Numbered from the stretch's first letter, positions 7,923 through 16,069 are shown. The stretch is 64,000 nucleotides of DNA from CAYPHY01 sp964410625 (GCA_964410625.1 CAYPHY010000020.1:1-64000); one strand, 5' to 3'. The notes: a model not told the origin generated them from the letters alone. Translations and numbers: made by a program.

Positions 7923-8153
7923 ATGCAAAACCTAACACGTATTACGTTTGATCCCAATGTTATGGGGGGAAAACCTTGTATTCGAGGACTCCGGGTAACA
8001 GTGGGAACGATTGTGGGTCTGGTTGCTTCGGGTTATTCGACGGCCGAGATTCTAGAAGCGTACCCTTATCTCGAAGAAGAAGATATCCGAGAGGCACTGG
8101 CCTATGCTGCGTGGCGAGCAGAGGAAGTTGAACTTCCTGTTGTCTATAGCTAG
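7923..8153 (+). CDS. DUF433 antitoxin
   Basis: A 76-residue protein matching the DUF433 family: ITFDPNVMGGKPCIRGLRVTVGTIVGLVASGYSTAEILEAYPYLEEEDIREALAYAAWRAEE. Members are small DNA-binding antitoxins with a helix-turn-helix (about 26-60). ATG 7923 is preferred to the GTG at 7920. It ends 3 bp before the PIN-like toxin, the usual arrangement for this pair. The module sits inside the catabolic cluster and has no apparent link to it. Confidence 0.85.
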   Translation: MQNLTRITFDPNVMGGKPCIRGLRVTVGTIVGLVASGYSTAEILEAYPYLEEEDIREALAYAAWRAEEVELPVVYS

Positions 8154-8156
8154 GTA

Positions 8157-8519
8157 ATGAAACTGCTGATTGATATGAATCTGCCGTGGGAATGGACAGA
8201 TTACTTTGCCAAGCATGGTTTAGAAGCTGTTCATTGGTCAGCAGTTGGCGAGCCTCGTGCGCCGGACACCGAGTTGATGGCTTGGGCGGTAGCCAATGAG
8301 CACGTTGTGTTTACGCATGATTTAGACTTTGGTACTTTGCTGGCAGTGGCACATGCACAAGGGCCAAGTGTCGTTCAAGTACGAACCCAAGATATTATGC
8401 CCCACGTTTTGGGAGAAAGTGTCATTCGTGTTTTGAAGGATTATCAAAAAACAATCGAAGAAGGGGCATTGATTACGCTCGACAAGGCCAGGGCTAGAGT
8501 ACGCATACTTCCATTCTAA
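8157..8519 (+). CDS. DUF5615 PIN-like toxin
   Basis: A 120-residue PIN-like protein. Acidic residues typical of the RNase site are at LLIDMNLP (Asp6), the APDTELM region, and FTHDLDFG. The family is encoded next to DUF433 antitoxins, and members are thought to be RNases that act on RNA when unbound. It follows the antitoxin with 3 bp between them, so the two are co-translated. Confidence 0.85.
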   Translation: MKLLIDMNLPWEWTDYFAKHGLEAVHWSAVGEPRAPDTELMAWAVANEHVVFTHDLDFGTLLAVAHAQGPSVVQVRTQDIMPHVLGESVIRVLKDYQKTIEEGALITLDKARARVRILPF

Positions 8520-8537
8520 GGACAAGAAACAACCAAA

Positions 8538-9806
8538 TTGGAACACATTTTGTATTTGAAAGGGCTCCTCAGCGGCCGTCCCTTCACCCCCGATGAGATT
8601 GACTACGTTGATCCTGAATATGGCGTGGATGGGATTGTGGACGTCGTCTATGACTACGACCGCATCGGCCGCCACATCAGCCGCGAAAGTCTGAGCGAGA
8701 ACCGCGAAGGATCAATTTGGCGGTATAAGCCGCTGCTGCCTGTCAGGCCGGACGCGCCCGTGCCGCCGCTGGCCGTCGGCTGGACGCCGTTATATGCCGC
8801 GCCGCGTCTGGCGGCCGATCTCGGTCTGCGCTATTTGTGGGTGAAGGATGACGGCCGCAATCCCACCGCCTCTTTCAAAGACCGCGCCAGCGCCATTGCC
8901 GTTGTCAAGGCACAGGAAAGAGGCGCGAAGGTGATCACCACCGCCAGCACGGGCAATGCGGCCGCCGCGCTCAGTGGCCTCTGCGCCAGCGTCGGCCAAG
9001 CGAACGTCATCTTCGTTCCCGCCAGTGCGCCTCCGGCTAAAATCGCGCAATTGCTGGCCTTTGGCGCGACGGTCTTGCTGGTCAATGGCACATACGACGA
9101 TGCGTTTGAGCTTTGTTTGCAAGCGGCCGAGCATTACGGCTGGTACAATCGCAACACCGGCTACAACCCCTACATGACCGAAGGCAAAAAGACCGCCAGC
9201 TACGAGATATGCGAACAACTCGGCTGGCAAGCGCCCGACGCCATCTTCGTCAGCGTCGGCGATGGTTGCATCATTGGCGGGTTGCACAAAGGGTTGAAGG
9301 ATTTGCTGGCGTTGGGGTGGATTGAGCAAATGCCCAGGCTGTTTGGCGTTCAAGCCGCAGGCAGCAACTATCTGGCGCAGGCATGGCGGAATAATGAGGA
9401 TGTATTGACCAAGCCAGCGATCAATGCCCAGACTGCGGCCGATAGCATCAGTGCCGGATTGCCCCGCGACCGGCTGAAGGCGATGGCGGCCGTCCGCGAA
9501 ACGGGCGGGGCTTTCGTCGAAGTCAGTGACGAACAGATCCTGGCGGCGATTCCGGCGCTGGCGCGTGGCTCTGGCGTCTTTGCCGAACCGGCGGGGGCGG
9601 CCGCTTATGCTGGATTGGTGCAGGCGGTGGAAGAGGGGTTGGTGACGGCCGATGAGCGTATCGTCGTCCTCAACACCGGCAGCGGCCTCAAAGATGTCGC
9701 CGGAGCGATGCGCGGCATCGAACTTATCCACACCCAACCGTTTCACGTTCAACCAGAGCTGGATGATTTACAGCAGGTCATGTCTCGTTTGAAGGGTAGT
9801 GATTAG
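8538..9806 (+). CDS. Threonine synthase-like PLP enzyme (fold type II)
   Basis: A 422-residue PLP-dependent enzyme. The Schiff-base lysine lies in the PTASFKDRAS motif. The phosphate-binding loop is TTASTGNAAAALSG, and TGSGLKDV is near the C-terminus, all as in threonine synthase. The N-terminal stretch ending GIVDVVYDYD matches the region that forms a zinc ribbon in many relatives (usually ending GLLDVVYD), but all its cysteines are missing here. The start is TTG; no ATG fits upstream, and AAGGA lies 15 nt before it. It sits in the YgeY/YgeW/ArcC cluster, so a lyase or beta-replacement role on a diamino or hydroxy amino acid is as likely as threonine synthesis. Confidence 0.8.
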   Translation: MEHILYLKGLLSGRPFTPDEIDYVDPEYGVDGIVDVVYDYDRIGRHISRESLSENREGSIWRYKPLLPVRPDAPVPPLAVGWTPLYAAPRLAADLGLRYLWVKDDGRNPTASFKDRASAIAVVKAQERGAKVITTASTGNAAAALSGLCASVGQANVIFVPASAPPAKIAQLLAFGATVLLVNGTYDDAFELCLQAAEHYGWYNRNTGYNPYMTEGKKTASYEICEQLGWQAPDAIFVSVGDGCIIGGLHKGLKDLLALGWIEQMPRLFGVQAAGSNYLAQAWRNNEDVLTKPAINAQTAADSISAGLPRDRLKAMAAVRETGGAFVEVSDEQILAAIPALARGSGVFAEPAGAAAYAGLVQAVEEGLVTADERIVVLNTGSGLKDVAGAMRGIELIHTQPFHVQPELDDLQQVMSRLKGSD

Positions 9807-9915
9807 CTTTAACTACCGGCAGCAACGGATAGAAACGGATAAGCAGATAGGTGGTCGAGTATCTATTTGTTAGTCGTGTAGATACGTCTTGCAAAACAAC
9901 TTTGAGGAGATATTT

Positions 9916-10290
9916 GTGCATATCATAGACCTTACCCCTAACGATGAAGCATTCATCGAACAAGCGGCAACGATACTCTATGAAGGGTTTCAAGAAATCT
10001 GGCCTTATATCTGTCCAGATGTTGAAGCCGCAAGGAAAGAGGTACACAGGTCTTTTGCTCCGGGAAAGATCAGCCGTATAGCTGTGAGTGATGAGTGTGT
10101 CGTCTTAGGTTGGATTGGCGCAGTTCCCGATTATGATGGCAATGCCTGGTGTCTCTATCCTTTGGCTGTGCATCCTGATCATCGCCAACGCGGCATCGGC
10201 CGTGCTTTGGTGAACGACTTGGAAAGATATGAAAAAGAACCCCGCCCTGGTGTAGAACTACGCCTATTATCGCCAAATATCGAAAAGTAA
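9916..10290 (+). CDS. GNAT acetyltransferase, C-terminally shortened
   Basis: A 124-residue protein with the acetyl-CoA binding core LAVHPDHRQRGIGRALVNDLE (shown in part: QRGIGRAL) and the upstream GWIGAVPDYDGNAWCLYPL strand pair, similar to aminoglycoside 6'-acetyltransferase-type GNATs. The GTG at 9916 is chosen because GAGGAG lies 6 nt upstream. Relatives I know of continue for about 50 residues beyond the RGIGRAL helix. Here the frame ends soon after, and an ACACGAAT repeat begins next to the stop. The protein is probably truncated and may be inactive. Confidence 0.7.
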   Translation: MHIIDLTPNDEAFIEQAATILYEGFQEIWPYICPDVEAARKEVHRSFAPGKISRIAVSDECVVLGWIGAVPDYDGNAWCLYPLAVHPDHRQRGIGRALVNDLERYEKEPRPGVELRLLSPNIEK

Positions 10291-10295
10291 TAACG

Positions 10296-10378
10296 TTTTT
10301 TTGACACGAATGACGCAAATGACACGAATTTCACGAACCTTTTTTCGTGTTCATTGGTGAAATTTGTGTCAAAAGATT
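10296..10378. repeat. ACACGAATGAC hairpin
   Basis: TTTGACACGAATGACGCAAATG and related units are followed by their inverse (TTTCGTGTTCATTGGTGAAATTTGTGTCAAAA). The same family is found at 13362-13428 and 42391-42469. It ends just before the AGGAG site of the next gene. Confidence 0.75.
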
Positions 10379-10389
10379 AGGAGTAAGCC

Positions 10390-11862
10390 ATGATCGATCT
10401 GACGATCCATGAAGACAAATTAGAACGAGCCATCCAACGCGCCCGTGAGCGCAACATCATCATCCCGACCTTTGCCCAACAGAGAGACCCCAGCCAGATT
10501 CCAGCGGCCGTCCAATCCCGCCTGGCCGATGTAGGGTTGTGGGACTTGAACCCGCTGAACCTGTTTCGTATCACCTGGCATAATGAGCCGACCGCCCACG
10601 GCGGCCGATTCGGCGGCGTCAACTATCTTGAACTTCCTCCTGCGCTCACCGGCATAGAGGCGCGAATCGTCGTCCTGCTCGGCAAATGGTTCCCCACTGG
10701 CGCACACAAGGTCGGCGCAGCCTTTAGCTGCCTTGTCCCGCGCCTTGTCACCGGCCAGTTTGACCCCACGACGCAGAAGGCCGTCTGGCCCTCTACCGGC
10801 AACTACTGTCGCGGCGGGGCTTATGACTCCCACCTCCTCGGCTGCGAGTCCATCGCCATCCTGCCCGAAGGGATGAGCAAGGAGCGTTTCATCTGGTTGG
10901 AAAGCGTCGCCGGAGAGATCATCAAGACCCCTGGCTCAGAGAGCAATGTGAAGGAGATTTTCGACAAGGTTTGGGAGCTGCGCCGTTCCGGGCAAGACCT
11001 GGCGATCTTCAATCAGTTCGAGGAGTTTGGCAACTACCTCTGGCACTACGGGATCACCGGCTCGGCGATGGCTGAGGTGTTGGATGAGGTCATGGGAGCG
11101 GGCGACAACTATCGCGGCGTGGCACTGACCACCGGCTCAGGCGGGACAATTGCCAGTGGCGACTACCTGAAAGAACAGTTCCCACACAGCAAAATTGCCG
11201 CCAGCGAAGCGTTGCAATGCCCGACGCTGCTGCTCAACGGCTTTGGAGCACACCGCATCGAAGGCATTGGCGACAAGCACGTACCCTGGGTCCACAACGT
11301 CAAAAACACCGATATGGTGATCGCCATTGATGACGAAGCCTCCATCGCCCTCATGCGCCTGTTCAACGAAGAGACAGGACAGGACTATCTGGAAGACCAG
11401 GGGATTTCGGCCGATCTCATCGCCCAACTCCCCGCGCTCGGCATTTCCGGCATCGCCAACATGCTCTCGGCGATCAAGTTTGCCAAGTATTATGAACTCG
11501 GCCGCCACGATATTGTGCTCACCGTCGGCACCGACTCCATGGATATGTACGGCAGCCGCATTCAGGAGGAAGCACAGGCCCATGGCCCGCTGACCGAATT
11601 GGACGCAGCGGCCGCCTTCCACCGCTATCTCCTCGGCGTCGGCATTGACCACATGCAAGAGCTGACCTACTACGACCGCAAGCGCATCCACAACCTGAAG
11701 TATTACACCTGGGTCGAACAACAAGGGCGGACGGCCGAGGAGCTACAAGCGCAGTGGTATGACGAGGGGTATTGGACGGCCGTGCATGGATTAGCGGATA
11801 GAATTGATACCTTAATCGAGGAGTTCAATAATCAAACGGGGCTGTTGCAAGAACTAAGCTAA
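10390..11862 (+). CDS. PLP-dependent fold type II enzyme of the ygeW/ygeY neighbourhood
   Basis: A 490-residue PLP enzyme distantly related to cysteine synthase and threonine synthase. The probable Schiff-base lysine is in FPTGAHKVGAAF. A phosphate-type loop is seen in WPSTGNYCRGGAY and a glycine-rich loop in LTTGSGGTIASGDY. The ending YYDRKRIHNLKYYTWVEQQG is strongly conserved in relatives I recognise from Clostridia and Chloroflexota, which are found beside YgeW-like carbamoyltransferases; that memory is not checked here. AGGAG lies 6 nt before the ATG. It is distinct from E. coli YgeX (diaminopropionate ammonia-lyase). The likely role is ammonia release from an amino acid intermediate; the substrate is unknown. 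Confidence 0.75.
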   Translation: MIDLTIHEDKLERAIQRARERNIIIPTFAQQRDPSQIPAAVQSRLADVGLWDLNPLNLFRITWHNEPTAHGGRFGGVNYLELPPALTGIEARIVVLLGKWFPTGAHKVGAAFSCLVPRLVTGQFDPTTQKAVWPSTGNYCRGGAYDSHLLGCESIAILPEGMSKERFIWLESVAGEIIKTPGSESNVKEIFDKVWELRRSGQDLAIFNQFEEFGNYLWHYGITGSAMAEVLDEVMGAGDNYRGVALTTGSGGTIASGDYLKEQFPHSKIAASEALQCPTLLLNGFGAHRIEGIGDKHVPWVHNVKNTDMVIAIDDEASIALMRLFNEETGQDYLEDQGISADLIAQLPALGISGIANMLSAIKFAKYYELGRHDIVLTVGTDSMDMYGSRIQEEAQAHGPLTELDAAAAFHRYLLGVGIDHMQELTYYDRKRIHNLKYYTWVEQQGRTAEELQAQWYDEGYWTAVHGLADRIDTLIEEFNNQTGLLQELS

Positions 11863-12113
11863 GAAGTTCAGGCAGCAAAGTTGTAAACCGCTGTCTACAT
11901 CACCCGCATCGGCTTCCATTTCTCCCAGATAATCCGTTGTACTTCTTCAACCGTTTCTGGAGAGAAAATTTGCTCGCCCGTAGGGTATGACGTAAAAGTC
12001 AAGAATCTGTCGTTCATAGGAATGACAGGATAGATCTTTTGGAAACGAACGGTTATTACTCGAGCAAATTGTGTTAAATACAGCGCTTACTTCCTGTCAG
12101 ATAGGAGCATACC
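11863..12113. other. Intergenic region with a 40-codon minus-strand ORF
   Basis: No clear family is seen. On the minus strand, 12017-11895 encodes MNDRFLTFTSYPTGEQIFSP... for 40 residues, and the frame stays open upstream without an ATG, so it may be the tail of a decayed gene. The plus strand holds the AGGAG site of the protease gene at its end. Confidence 0.4.
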
Positions 12114-13334
12114 ATGTCCCGAAACGACTATATTGTTCTCCGCAGACAGGCCGCCCCCGATGCGGGCGACCCTTTTACCCCTGGTGGTGGTTTGGAATCG
12201 CTGGAACCACCTCGGCCGCAAGTATCCGTTGAATCACTCGATACCGGCGCTCTCGCCACTTTACGCCGTAGTTCCGATGTCGAAGCGATTGCCCCGCCCT
12301 TCCCCGTCCACCTGATCGAACCGACCGCCAAAGAAGCCCTGGCCGATGCCCCCGCCGCGGGGACGACCTGGGGGGTGTCGGCCGTTCGCGCCACCGAAAG
12401 CCCCTATACCGGCGCAGGCGTCACCGTCGCCGTCCTCGACACGGGGATTGACGCTTCCCATCCCGCCTTCCAGGGAGTGGACATCGTCCAGCGTGACTTC
12501 ACCGGCGAAGGGGATGGGGACGGCAACGGTCATGGGACCCACGTTGCCGGAACGATCTTTGGGCAGGAAGTCAACGGCTTCCGCTTTGGCGTTGCGCCAG
12601 GGATCCAACGGGCGTTGATCGGCAAGGTACTGAACAGCAGCGGCTCCGGCTCCACCGAGGGAATCGTCCGCGCCATGCAGTGGGCCTTCGACGAAGGGGC
12701 AAACATCATCTCCATGTCGCTGGGGATGAGCTTCCCGCGCTTTGTCCAACGGCTGATCGAGGAAATAGGCTGGCCGTCAGACCTGGCAACGGATGTGGGC
12801 TTGCAAGGGTATCGCGCCAACTTACGCATCTTTGACCGGCTAACAGCCCTGCTTCAGGGTAGCGACAACACCCCCTTCTTTCGCGACGAATCTCGCGGCA
12901 CATTGGTGATTGCCGCGGCCGGGAATGAGAGCCGCCGCCAGATAGACCCGATGTACGAGGTAGCGGTCGCGCCACCGGCCGCCGCGAACGGGGCTATCTC
13001 GGTCGGTGCGCTTGGCGAGGCGGGGGATGCTGGGAATACATTGGTCGTCGCCAACTTCTCCAACACCGGCTGCAATGTATCTGGCCCAGGGGTAGGGGTG
13101 ATCTCCTCCGTTCCTGGTGGCGGATTCAGCTCTTTTAACGGCACGAGTATGGCGACGCCGCATGTGGCTGGTGTGGCCGCCTTGTGGGCGGAAAAGATGT
13201 TGGTTGAGAAGCAGTGGATCAATACACGGCAATTGGCGAGTTTGGTACTCGGCCGCGCGGCCAACGATCGCTTTGCGGCCGATATTGATCCCTTTGATGT
13301 CGGCGCAGGTCTGGCACAGGCCCCTCTTTCCTGA
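12114..13334 (+). CDS. Subtilisin-like serine protease (S8), apparently cytoplasmic
   Basis: A 406-residue S8 family protease with a complete triad: Asp109 in VAVLDTGID, His140 in GNGHGTHVAG and Ser345 in NGTSMATPHVAG. The oxyanion Asn is in VIAAAGNES. Residues 1-75 look like a short inhibitor-type prodomain (YIVLRR... DVEAIAPPFPVHLIEP). No signal peptide or membrane segment is present, so it probably acts inside the cell or leaves by an unrecognised route. AGGAG lies 7 nt before the start. It stands alone between a repeat-rich gap and a putative MITE. Confidence 0.92.
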   Translation: MSRNDYIVLRRQAAPDAGDPFTPGGGLESLEPPRPQVSVESLDTGALATLRRSSDVEAIAPPFPVHLIEPTAKEALADAPAAGTTWGVSAVRATESPYTGAGVTVAVLDTGIDASHPAFQGVDIVQRDFTGEGDGDGNGHGTHVAGTIFGQEVNGFRFGVAPGIQRALIGKVLNSSGSGSTEGIVRAMQWAFDEGANIISMSLGMSFPRFVQRLIEEIGWPSDLATDVGLQGYRANLRIFDRLTALLQGSDNTPFFRDESRGTLVIAAAGNESRRQIDPMYEVAVAPPAAANGAISVGALGEAGDAGNTLVVANFSNTGCNVSGPGVGVISSVPGGGFSSFNGTSMATPHVAGVAALWAEKMLVEKQWINTRQLASLVLGRAANDRFAADIDPFDVGAGLAQAPLS

Positions 13335-13337
13335 TTG

Positions 13338-13453
13338 AATAGGAGTTACGCAATCAATTATTTTTTCGACACGAATGACACGAATTTCATGAAAATGGAC
13401 GGCAAAAATTCATGCTATTCGTGCAATTAGGGTCAGAATGCGTAAGTCCTATT
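13338..13453. mobile_element. MITE-like 116-bp element with AATAGGACTTACGCA ends
   Basis: AATAGGAGTTACGCA (13338-13352) and the inverse of AATAGGACTTACGCA (13439-13453) form 15-bp terminal inverted repeats with one mismatch. The interior holds an ACACGAAT/ATTCGTG hairpin. A single end of the same type lies at 39082-39096 after menC. No transposase is present, so this would be a non-autonomous element. Confidence 0.55.
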
Positions 13454-13474
13454 GAAGATAACGGTTTAACGCAC

Positions 13475-13513
13475 AGGCACAAGGACAACGTTTCCTCGTT
13501 TGTCCTTGTGCCT
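13475..13513. terminator. Strong hairpin between convergent genes
   Basis: A perfect 14-bp stem, AGGCACAAGGACAA (13475-13488) with TTGTCCTTGTGCCT (13500-13513), has an 11-nt loop. It sits between the protease and cofC stops, which converge. No long T tract follows on either strand, so termination is probable but not certain. Confidence 0.5.
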
Positions 13514-13534
13514 TAAAAGGCTTTTGCTGCCGCT

Positions 13535-14194
13535 TTAATCTCCAATCGCTAATCTCCAATCGTTAACCTCCAACGCTTCGTACCGTTGCCAATCGGCCGC
13601 GGTGTCCAGATCAAAGGAAAGGCCAGGGCTGGATACAATGTGACACGCCAGGCCATGATGGGCTGCCTCGGCCACATGGCGGCGAAAGCTGCCGGGGCCA
13701 AAATGAAAGGTAAACGTTGACAATGGCGGAGCCAGAAACAGAGCATTGGTCCCCTCGCCCAGCTTGTCGGCACAAATTGCCAACACCGGCGGCCGCGCTG
13801 CCTGCCTCCTACCTCCATTTTGCCCAATGCGAACGGTTTGCAGCAGCAGACCGATGTCTTCGGTTGTCAGGAAGGGTAGATCGGCCGGCAGCACCAGGAC
13901 GCCATCCGCCCTGGCGGCCGTCGCCTCAGCCACGCCAAGCGTCACGGCCGCATTGAGTCCATTGACCTCCTCTTCCACCAACACCTGCGCCCCATGCCGC
14001 CGGGCCAGTGCCATGACCAACGGATCGCTGCTGACCACCAAAACCTGATCAACGGCCGTCTCATTCAGTACCGCCAGCTCATGGTTCAAGAAGCGTTCAA
14101 TCAGTTGCGCTCGCTCGTCGGCCGATAAGACACCTGCCAGACGGCGCTTCACATCACTTAATGGTTTAACGGGAATAACTGCCCAAATAGACAT
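13535..14194 (-). CDS. cofC: 2-phospho-L-lactate guanylyltransferase
   Basis: A 219-residue CofC-family nucleotidyltransferase. It activates 2-phospholactate (or phosphoenolpyruvate in some bacteria) for coenzyme F420 synthesis. Visible features are WAVIPVKPLSDVKRRL at the N-terminus, VLPADLPFL as the metal-site DxD-like motif, GTNALFLAPP and the late SFDLDTAADW. The ATG at 14194 is chosen because 29 extra in-frame residues upstream are encoded by a TATTGGTGTA repeat array. The last residues (EVNDWRLAIGD) are also encoded by repeat sequence (AATCTCCAATCG units). It follows cofD on the same strand. Confidence 0.9.
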   Translation of the reverse strand: MSIWAVIPVKPLSDVKRRLAGVLSADERAQLIERFLNHELAVLNETAVDQVLVVSSDPLVMALARRHGAQVLVEEEVNGLNAAVTLGVAEATAARADGVLVLPADLPFLTTEDIGLLLQTVRIGQNGGRRQAARPPVLAICADKLGEGTNALFLAPPLSTFTFHFGPGSFRRHVAEAAHHGLACHIVSSPGLSFDLDTAADWQRYEALEVNDWRLAIGD

Positions 14195-14283
14195 ATAGAG
14201 TATAGTAGTATATTGGTGTATTTGTATATTGGTGTGTAAGTCTACTGATGAATATACCAATATACCAGTACACCTATACACTT
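14195..14283. repeat. TATTGGTGTA hairpin
   Basis: TATTGGTGTATTTGTATATTGGTGTG units on the left are followed by the inverse AATATACCAATATACCAGTACACC. The element fills the cofD-cofC gap and is related to 31790-31880. Confidence 0.75.
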
Positions 14284-14285
14284 CT

Positions 14286-15239
14286 TCAAATCAGCTCCGC
14301 CACAAAGGCCATTACCTCTTGGGCTAACCGCTGGCGGTCGGCGGCCGTGTTCATGATCGTGTCCGTTGCGATTCGTGCCAGGTCGTCGTTGCTGGTTAGT
14401 GCTCTATCCTGACTATCATAGACGAAGCCATCGAGCAGATCGCCATAGTGGGTGGCAACCGCCTCGGCCGTTACTGCCAACCCCAACTCCTCCATCATCT
14501 TCGCCGCCGGACCTTTGAGGGCACGGCCGCCAACAATCGGGCTGACCGCGATCACCGCTTTTGGCACATCTTCCAGCAAGGCGCGAATGGGATAGACATT
14601 TAAAATCGGGTCAATGCTGACAAATGGGTTGGAGGGAGCGATGACCACCACATCGGCTTGCTCCAAAGCGCGAATGACGGCGGCCGTCGCTCTCGCGTCC
14701 TCTGGCAGGTGTATCCTGGTTACGGCCGGTTGCCAGCGTTCGCGCACAAACCAGACCTGGAAGGGTAACAGACCATCAGGCGTTTCGATAATCGTTGGCG
14801 CGGGCTGGTCGCTCATTGGCAATAGTTCGGCCGCAACACCAAACCGTTGCCGCAGGTGGCGTGTGGCATCGGTCAGCGTCTTTCCCTCGCTCAACAGTTT
14901 TGAGCGAACCAGATGGGTCGCCAGATCGAGATCACCGAGGTTGAACCAGGTTGGCCCGTCAAGGCGGCCGACTTCACCCATCGTTCGCCAGCTTTCTCCG
15001 GCACGCCCCCATCCCGTCTCCGAGTTCGACACCCCGGCCAACGTATAAAGCACCGTATCAAGATCGGGGCAGATCGTCAGCCCTAGATGCTGGAAATCAT
15101 CCCCCGTATTGACGATAACTGTCAGATGCTCCGGCCGCAGCAACTGTGCCAGCCCATCAGCCAGCTTTGCCCCCCCAACGCCACCCGCCAGACAGACGAC
15201 GCGCAGGGGAGCAGAGGAGCGTGTTATTTCATCCCTCAT
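14286..15239 (-). CDS. cofD: 2-phospho-L-lactate transferase
   Basis: A 317-residue CofD protein. It joins the phospholactyl or related group to the deazaflavin Fo, forming F420-0 or its dehydro precursor. The family N-terminus VVCLAGGVGGAKLADGLAQLL is present, followed by VNTGDDFQHLGLTICPDLDTVLYTLAG and the PSNPFVSIDPIL stretch. The family C-terminal region with HYGDLLDGFVYD is intact. Its start lies 3 bp past the rph stop, inside a short AAGGATGAGGGATG tandem repeat that supplies the ribosome binding site. With cofC downstream, it shows that the cell makes F420. Confidence 0.95.
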   Translation of the reverse strand: MRDEITRSSAPLRVVCLAGGVGGAKLADGLAQLLRPEHLTVIVNTGDDFQHLGLTICPDLDTVLYTLAGVSNSETGWGRAGESWRTMGEVGRLDGPTWFNLGDLDLATHLVRSKLLSEGKTLTDATRHLRQRFGVAAELLPMSDQPAPTIIETPDGLLPFQVWFVRERWQPAVTRIHLPEDARATAAVIRALEQADVVVIAPSNPFVSIDPILNVYPIRALLEDVPKAVIAVSPIVGGRALKGPAAKMMEELGLAVTAEAVATHYGDLLDGFVYDSQDRALTSNDDLARIATDTIMNTAADRQRLAQEVMAFVAELI

Positions 15240-15242
15240 CCT

Positions 15243-15971
15243 TCATCCCTCATCCTTCGCCAACGCTCTATTTTGCAGTTCAACAATCTGACTGATCCCC
15301 GCGGCCGCCAGATCGAGCAGTTCGTCGAACAACATGCGAGGGATAGGCCCCTTTTCAGCGGTCATCTGTACTTCAATCAGGTCGCCGTCGGCGCTCATGA
15401 CTACGTTACAATCAACGGCCGCTGCGGAATCCTGCCCATAGTCGAGATCAAGCACCGGCACGCCTTTGATCATGCCGACGCTAACGGCGGCGATCTGTTT
15501 CCGCAAGACTTGCGGCGACAATTCACCCTTTTCAATCAACGGCCGCAGCGCCAACTGTACCGCCACCCAGCCGCCGGTGATCGCCGCCGTGCGCGTCCCA
15601 CCATCGGCTTGCAAAACATCACAGTCAACGATCAACGTACGCTCGCCAAGATAGACGAGATCAACGCTCATCCGTAGACTACGGCCGATCAACCGCGAGA
15701 TTTCTTGCGTACGGCCGCGCGGCCAGCGTTGCTCTCGCTGCACACGCGTTTGGGTGCTGCGGGGGAGGAGGGCGTATTCGGCCGTGAGCCAGCCATGCGG
15801 CTCGACGGCGTTGCGCAGCCAGGGCGGCAAGCTGTTGTCAATCGTCACATTACACAACACATGCGTCTCGCCAAACCGCACCAACACCGACCCCTCAGCC
15901 CAGCGGGTGTAGTGGGGTTCGAAGGTGATCGGGCGGAGGTGGGATGGAGGGCGGGTGTCGGGTTGGGTCAT
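15243..15971 (-). CDS. rph: Ribonuclease PH
   Basis: About 242 residues of a phosphorolytic 3'-5' exoribonuclease that trims tRNA 3' ends. The N-terminus RPITFEPHYTRWAEGSVLVRFGETHVLCN, the RGRTQEISRLIGRSLR phosphate-site region, DCDVLQADGGTRTAAITG and LDLDYGQDSAAAVDCNVV are all diagnostic. The ATG at 15971 is chosen because the 28 residues upstream are not family-like and AGGA lies about 10 nt before it. The gene ends inside the tandem repeat that also starts cofD. A HAM1/rdgB gene, common after rph, is not present. Confidence 0.95.
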   Translation of the reverse strand: MTQPDTRPPSHLRPITFEPHYTRWAEGSVLVRFGETHVLCNVTIDNSLPPWLRNAVEPHGWLTAEYALLPRSTQTRVQREQRWPRGRTQEISRLIGRSLRMSVDLVYLGERTLIVDCDVLQADGGTRTAAITGGWVAVQLALRPLIEKGELSPQVLRKQIAAVSVGMIKGVPVLDLDYGQDSAAAVDCNVVMSADGDLIEVQMTAEKGPIPRMLFDELLDLAAAGISQIVELQNRALAKDEG

Positions 15972-16041
15972 CTTTGCTTCCTCGGCTAAGTATTGTCGCC
16001 TAGCATAGCCGAGTATATCCATTCCATCAATTCTTCGGTGC

Positions 16042-16069
16042 TTGTGTGTTCTCATGGAAAAGATATAAT
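16042..16069 (+). promoter_or_regulatory. Candidate promoter of the membrane ATPase operon
   Basis: TTGTGT (16042-16047) and a consensus TATAAT (16064-16069) are 16 bp apart. They lie about 60 bp upstream of the start at 16127, in the divergent gap with rph. Confidence 0.55.

Noticed and set aside
14195..14281. 29-residue N-terminal extension of CofC
   Set aside because: The residues come from the repeat hairpin and do not match the family, whose conserved start is WAVIPVK.
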